Source: Pinus tabuliformis (taxonomy: Eukaryota > Streptophyta > Pinopsida > Pinales > Pinaceae). Taken from it: 64,000 nt of DNA. The translations under genes were made by a program, and so were the position numbers. Numbering within the stretch: the first letter of the stretch is position 1; every line of letters starts with the position of its first letter. The notes below the pieces were generated by a model. That model was not told the DNA's origin. It was given only the letters and a program-made list of their open reading frames with translations, and searched no databases. Shown piece by piece: positions 1 through 10,600 of the stretch. The DNA lies in contig CM062808.1 in NCBI GenBank assembly GCA_031772625.1, positions 142,020,605 to 142,084,604 of the forward strand, given 5' to 3'.

Positions 1-53
1 ACTACGTTTAATGGTTTCATATGATTGTGACGTACCAATTACATAACTTGCAG

Positions 54-1121
54 ATGCCTTCAAGTTTGAGACACATGGAATTTGATGGAAGTTCACATTC
101 CCATGCTTTTCAAATCTCGTCCAAGGATCTTCAACACCATAAAGATTTGAGAATACTAAGATTGGTCAACTTTTCAAAGTTGACCAATCTGCCTAAAGAG
201 TTTGGCGACCAAGTAACTTGTTTGCAGGAACTTTCTCTTTCAAATTGCCAATCCATAAAGAAACTGCCCGATTCAATTTCAAAGCTTCGGTCTTTACGGA
301 TACTGGAAATGGATAATTGCTCAAATTTGACTGAGTTGCCGGTCGACTTCGGATCGTTGAGTTCTCTGCAAGAACTCAATCTGGCTGGCTGCATAGAATT
401 AAAAGCACTTCCAGATAGTATCGATAAACTTTCATCATTGAAATTATTGAATTTATCAGATTGCAAGAAGCTTTTAAATCTCCCCAGTGGGTTAGGAAAG
501 TTAACCTGCCTTGTTGAATTAAATATAAAGTCTTGCAGGAGCCTAGAAAATATCCCAGAAAGCATTGGACAGTTGAAGCAATTGCGGGTCTTGCATATGG
601 AATGTTGTGAGTGTCTAAAAGAACTACCTGATGGCTTTTGCAACCTCTCTTTTATCACACATCTTTCATTTACAGGTTGTAATAGCCTGGAGAAGCTTCC
701 AGATAGGTTTGGTCAATTAAAAAGTTTAAAAGTGCTGGACATGAGTGGGAGGAAAACACTAGAGAAGCTTCCGGAAGGTTTTGGTCAACTGAAAAATTTG
801 GATAGGTTGGATCTTGAAGATTGCAGACAGCTTAGAGAGTTGTGCAATGACTTCCACTGCCTTTCCTCGTTGCAACAATTAGATTTGACAGGCTGCGAGA
901 GCTTAGAGAAACTCCCTGAATACTTCCATTTCCTAAACTCATTGCAAATGCTATTTTTGAACGACTGCCCCAAGCTAGAAGGGAAATCAATGGACCACGT
1001 GACAAAGATGAACACATTACAAGTTGTGGCCATCGTAGGAAGCGATGAGTTGGTGCAGAGATGGGGAGAAATTCAAAGGGATTGCCATGGATCATCGTAT
1101 CCGTCAGTTATTATTTCAGAG
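54..1121 (+). CDS. Exon 1: leucine-rich repeat region
   Basis: This is 356 residues of about 12 tandem 24-residue LRRs with the pattern LxxLxLxxCxxLxxLPxxxGxL. Examples are LQELSLSNCQSIKKLP, LKLLNLSDCKKLLNLP and LQQLDLTGCESLEKLP. The spacing and the repeated Cys and Leu-Pro are typical of plant TIR-NLR repeats, which shape recognition and hold the receptor inactive. The last repeat passes into a short cap (about residues 320-356) ending VIISE at the donor GTAAGC. The frame is open from position 21, but the acceptor TTGCAG at 48-53 makes 54 the likely exon start. The ATG at 54 is probably internal, not the true start. There are no stops inside the exon, so it looks under selection or young. 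Confidence 0.85.
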
Positions 1122-4100
1122 GTAAGCATATCGTCTATTCACATTTAGGATTTAAAAAATGTTATTGTTTTTATTATTTATAATTATTTTTCGTATCCGT
1201 CAGTTATTATTTCAGAGGTAAGCATATCGTCTATTCACATTTAGGATTTAAAAAATGTTATTGTTTTTATTATTTATAATTATTTTTTAAAAGTAAATTT
1301 GAGATTTAAAATGGATTTAAAAATATAATTTTTAAAATAATAAAATAGGAAAAAAAATTAAGTAATAAAAAATTAAATACAAAGGTTTTTTTAGATGTTT
1401 TATTATTTATTCAAATTTTTACATTATTAATTTTTGAAAATTTTATAGATATATTTTTTCATATATTTTCAAAAAAATAATATTAAAATATGTAAAATAA
1501 ATGATTATTGAATCACAATTCAATATTACATCCAAAATATATAAATTTAAATTGAAAACTAAATACATCTATATAAAAATAACTTCAAGATATAATTAAA
1601 ACCTAAAATTCCCTTATTTTATAAAAATATTTATTCTTATAATTAATATTAATATTTTGAATTCTATTATTTTTCTATAATTAATATTATTAATTTTTAA
1701 TGTTATTATGTAATTTATACATATAAATCTTTGTTTTTTTCAAAATTTTCCTAATATTGTTTTCCAACAAACAATTATTTTACAGGAAGTGCCAAAAGCA
1801 GAGAATAATAAAGAGAATATGAAAAACAGTGTTTTATCGGAACTGGATCGCCTGCTTACAAATGGACGAGGAGAGCCAGTCCATCTATCTGATCTTCTAC
1901 CAAACACCTCCGCCCTTCTCATATTTGATTTCGACGTCGATCCAGATAAGGACCGATTCCCGTGGCCCTTAATTGAGGAGACGGTCGATGATGGAATGCA
2001 AATAAAAATAATATATATTGGTCCACACTTTGATCAGTTGCCCACGAAGGTCAAAGATACCATATTTGTGGTCCATGAGTCGGAAAATCGTCTAACCAAT
2101 ATTCTCATGAATATGATTATGACAAGAGAAGGAGATGTTAAGGATTATGGTGAATATCTTCAAATGGATGCGAAGATGGTGGGGGATGGCAACAGCGATA
2201 ACTATGCTCCTTGTTTTAGTTGGAGATTTTTGACAGAAGGTGAAGTGGAGGAATTTGTGGTGTGTAACTCTGGGAGATACCTACGGTTGAAGCAGCTTCA
2301 AGCAGAAACGGATGAAGAGAGTAGTAATATAGAGATGTTGAGAGAGTTGTTTGCACCTGACGGGGACGAAACCACTCCCGTCTTTCAAAAGAAAGATTCA
2401 TCAGTACAACAGGTACGAATACCTCAAAGGCTTCAGCCCTCCTTATCCAATTTCGCACATTCACCCTTTGACTGTGGTCACCAGTTGAATGTCTCGATCT
2501 TACAATCTATTTAATTTGATTTTTTAATTAATTCTACTCACGTCTACTGAACAAAGCAAATTTTAAACTTTACTTAATTCATTGCGCCCGTTTATTTTGT
2601 CGGTGTGACTATTGTAGGATCCAACTGGAAAATTAGTTACTACTGGTCTATCTATCCAAAGCAATAATATCTTTTACTTCACTTAAAAATTGATTAAACT
2701 TCATTTTACTTATTGTGCTTGTTATACTATTGGCGTTGTGCTCGTTTGTTTTGTTGGCGTGACTTTTGTAGGATCCAACGGAAAATTCAGAACGGAAAAC
2801 TACTTGTGGCGTTGACAAATTGGAAGGGAAAACTATTCTTGTAGAAATGTGGCCTTACGATTCATGGACATATGAAATTATCGCTCCGGTTTGGAAGGAA
2901 ATGCATTTTATGGAGAAAGAGAAAGTTGACCTTGAAATTATATCAATTCCTATTGTGCACCCAAAGGAATGTGATGTAATCGATGTGTATAAGCAGTTTT
3001 CAAGACAAGTTCCTTGGCTTGTACTCCAAAATTCATGGACAGTAATAACAAGAGCAGTCAAGTTCTTTTTTGAGAAACACTGTGGGTGGGAAAAGCGTGA
3101 TGAATGTGATGCATGGTATCCAACTATAAATTGGATCATAGATCCAAACGGGAGAATTAGTGTGTATAGACCTTCTAAATTCCTTAAAGAAGAATGGGAA
3201 CAACCAAAGAATATGTCGACTTTAGAGTTCCTTTTCAACCACTCGGAAAGTGTCTCAGCCCAGGTTAATAACTTTATTTAATTTTTTCTTATATATTTTA
3301 ACATAAAAAAATGATGATGAATAAATAACTGGTCGTTTTTTTTTAATTATATTCTTCTGGTTGTTTTTGGCTAGGTGCAAAAGTTAATGATTCCAGGAAA
3401 ATTGATATGCTTATATAGAGGAAGGGAATATGATGAGCAGGTCATATATGATATGTGGAACGCACTGGAGCAACAGCAGCGGGACCGCATTCACATTATT
3501 CATTTTGGAGGTAGAAGAATGGCAAGTTTTAAATTCACTGACAATATTAAGAAGGATTATTATTATCGTTTGAAAAATACAGCTGAGATCGAGGGGATGT
3601 CTTCGCTGAATTTATCGGAGAATGAAATTCTGAGATTTTCACTACGTCTATGCCATTTGGAAGAAGAAATTAATAGAATGGAGGATAGTGAACTGAAATT
3701 CCTGTTACATTCTCATCCAGAAGACGAGCACTGCAGGTACGGATCCATAGCCTTCATGGACGGGGCTGGGAAAGTGGTTGCAGCTTTAGGAGGAAAAAAT
3801 CTGCAGTCAATATCCGACGGGAAATATGTTGCACAGCGCTTCATAAAGTCAATAATGAATGATATCGAAGGAGGAGGAAAAGAAATGCATGATGAGGACC
3901 CCGGCGTCTTCGACAGCCTTATTCAGAACCTGCAAACAACGGCCGCTGCAGCCGTTGAGCAACAAAATGTGGATGCCTATTTCGAGAGCTTGCGAGAGTA
4001 CATATCTGAGTTATGGGGAATGGAACTTTCTCAGGCTTGTAGATTCAACAAGGTTGATCGCTTTCTTTAGTACTCATCCTAAATTTTCTGAATCATATTA

Positions 4101-5298
4101 TTTTTTATTCACATAATGATTTTTCAATTTCTTATTTTCTAATAGGAGGGGAAAAAACGGTCTTTGCCAAGTGTGACTTGGCCAACTTCAAGAGGCTTCT
4201 GTAGGTTAAAGAATTTCCTGTCAGAGGGAATCAACGACGATTGGGTTGTGCGTATTAAGCCTCTCCATTTTTGCGACAACCATTAATTACCTTTTTTTGG
4301 TTCGAACATGAAATTCATTGTTGGATCATGTCCAACTTCTATGTCAAATATTTGATCTAAATTCTGTTTTTATGGTTTTCAGAAAGAAATCATTTCTCGT
4401 CATCCTGAAAAAGAAGATAAGCCTGCGATCGTCATTCACGGTTTGCTGAAGGATATAGAGGAGGCACAATGGGCTGTTGCAGGTCTTCTTGCGGTGGCGG
4501 ATGTTTTGGAGAGATTCCAAACTATTTCTGCCAACCGAATGGAGTACTTGTCTCTCTTATGGGAGATGTTTAGCGTGGCGCAATATATTAAGCAGTTTGA
4601 TCAAAAGCCTGGGTTGTGGAGAGGGGTGAAGCGTGTAGCAACAGCAATAATAGTGGCTTACTCCTTCCACTGCTGTTCTCAAATTGATCAGTCCAAATTT
4701 GCCTTGTGAGTACTTGACACTTTAATGTTAACTAACAATAGTGATGTTCAAAAAAAAAAATTGTCATGGGTGGCTTGTCAAACGCTTACTTTTAGATAAA
4801 AAAGCTTATGAAATATGACTGTGCGCGGAGGCGGGCCTTCTATACAATCAAATAAATGTTTAGATCAAAGAAGCCTCCGCGTTGATTTGTGTTGAAGGCA
4901 GAGCCCGGTGAAAATAATTTCGAAAACTATGATTACTAAGTGGACTTTAAAAACAAATCTTAATGCAAGTTTTTACCATTGGCAGGTTCAGCGATCGATA
5001 TGGGCAGTTTGCCAAACAGGGGATATGGGCAGTTTGCGACATAATGGCCAAGGCAATCACGGAGGGTCCTAGTAATGAAAGTGGGTCTCTCATAAAGGAA
5101 ATGTGCGACTGCTTCCCTGGTTTCCGCTTCTTCCTGGAAAGTGGAGATGAAGGTGGGCCATCTTGTGAAGGTGAAAGCGGCGTCTATGCCGTCGAGGCTG
5201 GTTCCACAGCTATAGATGAAGGTGGGCCATCTTGTGAAGGTGAAAGCGACGTCTCTGCCGTCGAGGCTGGTTCCACAGCTACAACCGGAGAAGAATAA
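54..5298 (+). CDS. LRR protein with SEO-like C-terminal region (3' part of an NLR-type gene)
   Basis: A seven-exon model gives about 1,200 residues: 54-1121, 1786-2412, 2772-3263, 3375-4052, 4146-4247, 4383-4705, 4986-5298, ending in TAA. Every intron has GT and AG ends, and the first five junctions are all phase 0. Exon 1 encodes about 12 LRRs of the kind found C-terminal to the NB-ARC domain of TIR-NLR receptors. Exons 2-4 resemble the thioredoxin-fold region of sieve-element-occlusion proteins, and exons 5-7 are helical and of unknown function. No TIR or NB-ARC is in view; an acceptor (TTGCAG, 48-53) just before exon 1 implies upstream exons outside the window. Known: TIR-NLRs are intracellular immune receptors and SEO proteins form phloem filaments. 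Inferred: this is an NLR with an SEO-like integrated domain, or an SEO-like protein that gained LRRs. A gene break between exons 1 and 2 is not excluded, but the matching frames argue against it. Confidence 0.65.
1095..1286 (+). repeat. 96-bp tandem duplication over the exon 1 splice donor
   Basis: Positions 1095-1190 are repeated almost exactly at 1191-1286. The unit holds the last 27 bases of exon 1, the donor GTAAGC and the start of the intron. Two identical donors therefore exist, at 1122 and 1218. Only the first keeps an open frame, because use of the second would retain an in-frame TAG at 1146-1148. The near identity of the copies indicates a recent event. Confidence 0.9.
1786..2412 (+). 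CDS. Exon 2: start of the SEO-like region
   Basis: This is 209 codons, phase 0 at both ends, from acceptor TTTTACAG (1778-1785) to donor GTACGA (2413). A charged linker (EVPKAENNKENMKNS) leads to an alpha/beta stretch with hydrophobic strands such as SALLIFDFDVD (about residues 43-53) and IKIIYIGPHF. The tail is acidic and ends in KKDSSVQQ. It resembles the first part of the central alpha/beta region of SEO proteins, but weakly on its own. The assignment rests mainly on exons 3 and 4. No active-site CxxC is visible, so it is unlikely to be a redox enzyme. Confidence 0.6.
2585..2790 (+). repeat. Duplicated splice-acceptor segment before exon 3
   Basis: About 52 bp at 2585-2636 recur, diverged, at 2739-2790, offset by 154 bp. 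Both carry TGTAGGATCCAAC, which is the acceptor plus the first exon bases. Only the second acceptor (exon start 2772) opens a long frame; the first meets a TAA after about 22 codons. It is an older decayed duplicate that could act as a cryptic acceptor. Confidence 0.75.
2772..3263 (+). CDS. Exon 3: SEO thioredoxin-like subdomain
   Basis: This is 164 codons, phase 0 at both ends, from acceptor TTTTGTAG to donor GTTAAT (3264). The order of motifs follows the SEO thioredoxin-like fold: EGKTILVEMWPYDSWTYEI, then EIISIPIVHPKE, FSRQVPWLVLQNS, VKFFFEKHCGW and finally WIIDPNGRISVY. SEO proteins have the same succession: a buried strand, a V-x-x-PIV strand, a Val-Pro-Trp turn and an 'I-x-x-x-DPxGK/R-I' strand. 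The segment is intact. Its main alternative would be a nucleoredoxin-like domain, but the catalytic Cys pair is absent. Confidence 0.65.
3375..4052 (+). CDS. Exon 4: second SEO-like alpha/beta unit
   Basis: This is 226 codons, phase 0 at both ends, from acceptor TTGGCTAG (3367-3374) to donor GTTGAT (4053). The start, KLICLYRGREYDEQVIYDMW, is like the SEO 'I-FLYGGxD-xWI' strand and helix. It is followed by RIHIIHFGGRR, a helical section with RLCHLEEEINRMED, and GSIAFMDGAGKVVAALGG, which has the look of the SEO 'GWxxx-KG' strand. The end, YFESLREYISELWGMELSQACRF, is helical. A decayed copy of the last 77 bp of this exon, with its downstream intron, lies at 28843 onward. Confidence 0.6.
4146..4705 (+). 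CDS. Exons 5 and 6: helical region of unknown function
   Basis: Exon 5 (4146-4247, 34 codons, EGKKRSLPSVTWPTSRGFCR...) ends at donor GTGCGT. Exon 6 (4383-4705) begins KEIISRHPEKEDKPAIVIHG and ends in phase 2 at donor GTGAGT (4706). Exon 6 is predicted helical, with segments AQWAVAGLLAVADVLERF, YLSLLWEMFSVAQYI and VKRVATAIIVAYSFHCC. It has some flavour of the helical N-terminal domain of SEO proteins, but I do not recognise it with confidence. The exon 5 donor could also be GTTGTG, one codon earlier. Confidence 0.55.
4986..5298 (+). CDS. Exon 7: C-terminus with a 23-residue acidic tandem repeat
   Basis: The acceptor CATTGGCAG precedes 4986. The split Leu codon (TT/G) continues into FSDRYGQFAKQGIWAVCDIMAKAITEGPS. 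The last part carries two tandem 69-bp units (5146-5214 and 5215-5283), each encoding DEGGPSCEGES-x-V-x-AVEAGSTA plus one residue. It ends TTGEE and TAA at 5296-5298. The tail is acidic and probably disordered. The repeat is in frame, so copy number could vary without breaking the protein. Confidence 0.6.
5146..5283 (+). repeat. In-frame 69-bp tandem duplication
   Basis: Two 69-bp copies starting GATGAAGGTGGGCC differ at only a few positions. Each encodes 23 acidic residues in the last exon of the LRR/SEO-like gene. Confidence 0.9.
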
Positions 5299-5934
5299 AA
5301 CGGAACATCATCTACTTCTTGTGTGATAGCTTTCTTAGCTCCAAAAGCCAGACATGACTGACGAATTTGCTTCCTTAGCCTCTTTTTATGTAGGGATAAT
5401 AAAAAATTTCAAAAACTTAGTTTTTGAAGTATTTTTAGTGAAATAAGTGTAATTAGTTTCAACGTTGTCTTTTTATTTTTCAAAACAATTTCACTAAATT
5501 TTTTCTGGATCCCTAGCTGGGTTATTGTGTTTTCAGTCGATTATAGTATTTAAGCTACTACATGTACAGGTTTATCCACAAATTTATCGTTGAAACAGAG
5601 AATATACCGTCACATGAGCAGATTTAATGAGTGGAACTGGAGCAGATCAATGAGGACTGAACTTTAGTAGCTATTATATGATGTTCAATTTACTTAAAAT
5701 TGTTATTATTATTTTTATTTAATTATTACATTTTAGTTTTTGTTTTTATGGAAAAATAGCATAGTATGATATTGAAGATAATATTTTATATCATGGATAT
5801 AATATGATCTGAGAGATCAAATTTCTTTATGTACAAATTTTAAAAGTGCAAAATATAATGTGTTATTTTTCATTGTTTAAATTGTATTTTTGAATACTAA
5901 ATAGAATATATATAAAACCAAATAAAAATTTTAA

Positions 5935-5973
<39 letters not shown>

Positions 5974-7172
5974 AATAAATATAAAGTTGAATTAGTTAAC
6001 ATAGATCTTTAAATAGTTTATTTAAATCTCTTGTTAAAATATTTTTGAAAACTATTTTACTTTTAATTATTTTACAACATATTCATGTTTTTTTTATTAT
6101 AGTGGATATTAATTTTCTATTTATAACATATTTTTTATTTTTTATTTTAAAAGGACATGGACCAACAAATTTACATATTCCTTCATACTGGTCTGTAGAA
6201 TTAACCTCTAGACTCAATAAAATATGACCCAATTTAACTTGTCTTCACATGGTTCTTGAATTTCTATAAAGCATGACTCGATTTAACCTGTTTTCATATG
6301 GTTCTTGAATATTTCCTTAGTTTTTCGAGGAAAATAATAAAATAAGGATTTAAGAGAATCCATCAAGCCTATAAAAAGGAATAGGAGCTAGCCATTGGAT
6401 CATTGGGGTTTTATCTATCTTGTTGTATCCAGTTTGATCTAGGTGTTATTTTGTCTCGTGGAATCAACGAGGGTCCACGATTGTGCTTCAATACATTTGT
6501 CTTCTCTTGGAATTGAGATTTATTGTATGGGCATGTACCATTTACAAATATTAATATAAATAAAGATTGCATTTTCATATATGTTTTGTTTTCAGTGTTT
6601 TTATTGCAAAATTTTTAAAACATCTAGAGTGTACCAGATCTATTAGAAATTTTGGTGTTTAAGATATTACAAATTACTTGAAAATTTAAAGTTATAACAT
6701 AAAACATACCCGATTTAACCCGTCTTCATATGGTTGGTTCTTGAATTTCTATGCGTGTCATAAGTGAATTTACTTTGAAATAATTAGCTTGAAATTAAAA
6801 GTTATTAAATTTTAAAATAGTTAAAAATCAACAAAGAGTTTTATGAAACCCACCCGTCATTCCTCTGGTGGAGTTTCATCATAGTTGTGCAAAACTCAAG
6901 GGTATTGTTTGGATTTAGTACCTAATATTTTTATAAATTGGAAATTCATTATAATTTAGTTGTCAAATCATTTTTTTACAAAGTGAAAATTTATTATAAT
7001 TTAGTTGTTAAATCAGTGGTGGAATAGTTTTTACTAATTATTATTGACTAATGCAAGTTGACTTATCATTTTTATTTAAGAAGAATTATGCTACTAGGAA
7101 TTATCTCACTTATAATTCCTAAAACGCTTTCACTCATGTAAGAAAAGAACAAGCCATAAAATTGAGCATAAT
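5299..7172. other. AT-rich intergenic DNA with decayed repeats
   Basis: I see no gene here. It holds an (AT)n run at about 5937-5971. A roughly 40-bp motif (GATTTAACCTGTCTTCATATGGTTC-like, cited in part) occurs three times, at about 6228-6266, 6271-6310 and 6707-6752. Between the second and third copies, 6355-6560 looks like a worn LTR or promoter piece, with TATAAAAAGG at 6371 and a T-rich leader. The family is unknown. Confidence 0.5.
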
Positions 7173-7644
7173 TGTTGGGTTGTGTTATATTCTTTCCATG
7201 ATTAACCTACGTAGTGAACCAGGGGGTTAGAGGCGGGGCAGAGCCCCCCTTCGTTGCGCCGACTGTGTAGTGCGGGGGTCACAGGGGGGGCGGCAGCCCC
7301 CCTTGCTTGGGGGGTTTGAGGGGGGTGGGTAGCCCCCCTTTACGGAGCCTAGGGCAGCGCCCCGGGAAATTTTTTTTGGACCCTATATTAGGTTGGGCGA
7401 ACCTACCTATGGTTTTGGACGCGATGGTTTTTCGGTCCATGGTATTGGATGCTTCGGCATGTATAAATATGTATTGTAACATTGAAAGGAATATAATGAA
7501 AAATCAAGCTGGTAGTCCCGGTTTTGGGATCCAGGGGAAAATCTTAGTGCATATGTGTTTTATGTGTTATGCTCTCGCATTGTTTATTTTTCTTTGTTTA
7601 AGAATTCGTATGCAGGTAATTTCTGTACAGGGTTAAAACCTACA
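7173..7644 (+). repeat. 5' LTR of element A
   Basis: It runs TGTTGGGTTGTG to AAAACCTACA. A GC-rich block full of G and C runs lies at 7220-7370, and a TATA-like TATAAATATG at 7462. The primer-binding site follows at 7647. Confidence 0.9.
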
Positions 7645-10600
7645 TGTGGTATCAGAGCTATTTTGGCTTCAAGGGGATGCCTTTGTTGCTGAGGGGTTTT
7701 TTTGCTCGGGCCTGTGGTAGACCCTGTTCAGTGGGAAATCTGCGAGATCGATTCTGGTGGTCAAAGAAGATGGCGAGCAATGGAAAGATAGAGATCGAGA
7801 AGTTCAATGGTCAGAGTTTTGAGTTGTGGAAACTCAAGATGGAGGATCTGTTGGTGGATAAAGATCAATGGATCGCGATAGATCCGGGTACTAAGCCAAC
7901 AGGAGTGACTGATGAAGAATGAAAGAAGTTGGATCGGAAGGCAAAGAGCACAATACGATTGTGTGTCTCAGATTCAGTATTGCTGAATGTATCAGGGGAA
8001 GCTACGGCGAAGGCTTTGTGGGATAAGTTAGGGACTTTGTACCAATCTAAGTCTCTGGTGAATAAATTGTTCCTGCGGAAAAAGCTGTATAACCTGAGGA
8101 TGAAAGATGGAGACTCGGTGACAGAGCATCTGAATGCGTTTAATACTGTGGTAAGTCAGTTATCATCTGTTGAGATTAAAATTTTAGATGAAGATAAGTG
8201 CATCAGTTTGTTGTGTTCTCTACCAGATTCGTGGGATAGTCTGGTTATTGCAATAGGTAGCAATGCAACTGCTTTGCAGTTTGATGAAATAGTCTCAGCC
8301 TTGCTGACGGAGGAGATGAGACGGAAAAATATGGACAACCAGAATGGTGATGCCTTGTCTGTACGAGGACGGTCCCAGAACAGAAACAAAAATAAGTCAT
8401 CGAGTGGGAGATCTAAATCTCTAGGAAAACCTATAAAGGTGGTGTGTTGGAAATGCGAAAAGGAAGGGCACTTCAGAAGGGATTGTAAATCTAAAGCTCC
8501 TGATAAAGGAAATGGATCTGATGATGCTCCTTCTGCAGAGGCGAAAACCACCTTAGATGAAGGTGGGGATGTGTACTTGGCTTCTTCAAGTACACATGTA
8601 GATCATGAGGCATGGTTAATTGACTCAGGTGCATCCTTTCACTTCACTCCCCATAGAGAGTGGTTCTGTGAGTATGAGAAATACGATGGTGGTGATGTCT
8701 TCTTAGGAGATGATAGGAAGGCTAGAATCATTGGTCGCGGAAAAGTAAAGTTGAAGTTGCAAGGTGGAAGGATTAGAACACTTTCGAGTGTTCTGCATAT
8801 TCCTGCATTGGCCAGAAATCTGATTTCTGTAAACAAGTTGGATGATGCAGGTGTAAAGACAATGTTTGAGAAAGATACCTGCAAGATGGTTTGAGGAGCA
8901 CTGATATTAATGCGGGGAGTTCGAACTGGAACTTTGTATAAGCTACAAGGTAGCACTGTTGTTGATGGGTGCAATAGTTCTATGGTTCCTGAAAATGGAG
9001 TAGAAAATCTAGTGGTCTCTGGAGAGAAGACCATGTTGTGGCATCAAAGGCTTAGACATATTGGAGAGAAGGGCCTTTGAATACTTCATGGTAAAGGTAT
9101 GGTAGAAGGTATGAATAATAGCTCTCTGGATTTTGATTTCTGTGAAAATTGTGTATATGGGAAGCAGAATCGGGTGAGTTTCCCCTCTGGTGGTAAGAGG
9201 ACGAAACAGATATTAGAGCTTGTGCACAGTGATGTGTTTGGACCTGTGAAGGTTCCATCACTGGGTAAGTTTGTGTACTATGTATCATTTATAGACGACT
9301 TCTCAAGGAATACATGGATATATTTCCTTAAGAAGAAATCTGAAGTCTTTGACAAGTTTAAAGAATTTAAGGCTTTGGTGGAAAATCAGATAGAGAAGAA
9401 GATAAAGGTGCTGAGGACAGATAATGGTGGAGAGTTCTGTAGCAAGGAATTTGAAGAGTTCTGTAAGAAATATGGTATAGCACGGCATAAGACTACTCCA
9501 TATACACCTTAGCAAAATGGAGTCGCAGAAAGAATGAACAAGATGTTGATGGAAAGGGCAAGAAGCATGCTCAGTGGTGCTGAGTTAGGACAGGAATTCT
9601 AGGCAAAGGCGGTGGATACTGCATGTTACCTGGTCAACAGGTCACCTTCATCAGCGTTGGAGGATAAGACTCCACAAGAAGTATGGACTGGTAAGAAACC
9701 CTGTCTTTCACATCTGAGAGTCTTTGGATGTGATGCATATGTACATGTTCCAAAGGAGAAACGAACCAAGTTGGATAGTCTATCTGAAAAGTGCATCTTT
9801 ATTGGGTATAAAGATGGTTTAAAGGGTTATAAGCTTTGGAACCCAGTCACACGGAAGGTTGTGTAGAGTCGAGATGTGGTGTTCAGAGAGGTGAAAGATG
9901 TTATTAAACATGAAGTCCAATCAAAGGAACCTGTGAAGATAGAGTTTGAACTAAAGGAGGAAGAATTAGACTCTGTAGAAGAGGAGGAATCAGAAGATGA
10001 AGAGCCACAAACTCTAGCTGTGAGAAGATCAGTTCGAGAAAGAAGACAGCTAGAAAGGTATAGTCCATCTGCTTTCTATTCAAATTTTGCTTTGTCTGTT
10101 ACTGATGATGATCCCAGAACTGTGAAGGAAGCAGTGGATTTAGAGGATGGAAAACTTTGGAAAGAGGCCATGGTTGATGAAATGGCATCTTTGCACAAAA
10201 ATGAGGCTTGGGATCTGGTGGAGTTGCCGGCTGGAAGGAAACCCATTGGCAGCAAATGGGTGTTTAAGAAGAAGACAAATGCAGACGGAAAGGTGGAGAA
10301 ATACAAAGCTCGGTTGGTAGCAAAAGGTTATTCCCAAGTGTCGGGAATTGATTTTGGTGATATTTTTTCTCCTGTTGCCAAGGTAACTTCTATTAGATTA
10401 CTTTTATTTGTTGATGCTACTTTTGATTTTGAGGTAGAACAGATGGATGTGAAGACAACATTTCTTCACGGGGATTTGGAAGAGGAAATATACATGAAGC
10501 AACCTGAAGGCTTTGCGGTGAAGGGTAAGAAAGAACTGGTATGCAAGTTAAAGAAGTCTTTGTATGGGTTAAAACAATCACCAAGGATGTGGTATCAGAA

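Noticed and set aside
131-1095. Open frames on the minus strand across the LRR exon
   Set aside because: They are antisense shadows of the repetitive LRR coding sequence and have no motif of their own.
7220-7370. GC-rich block as a possible CpG island or gene
   Set aside because: It lies inside the LTR of element A and recurs in the other LTR at about 11780-11920.
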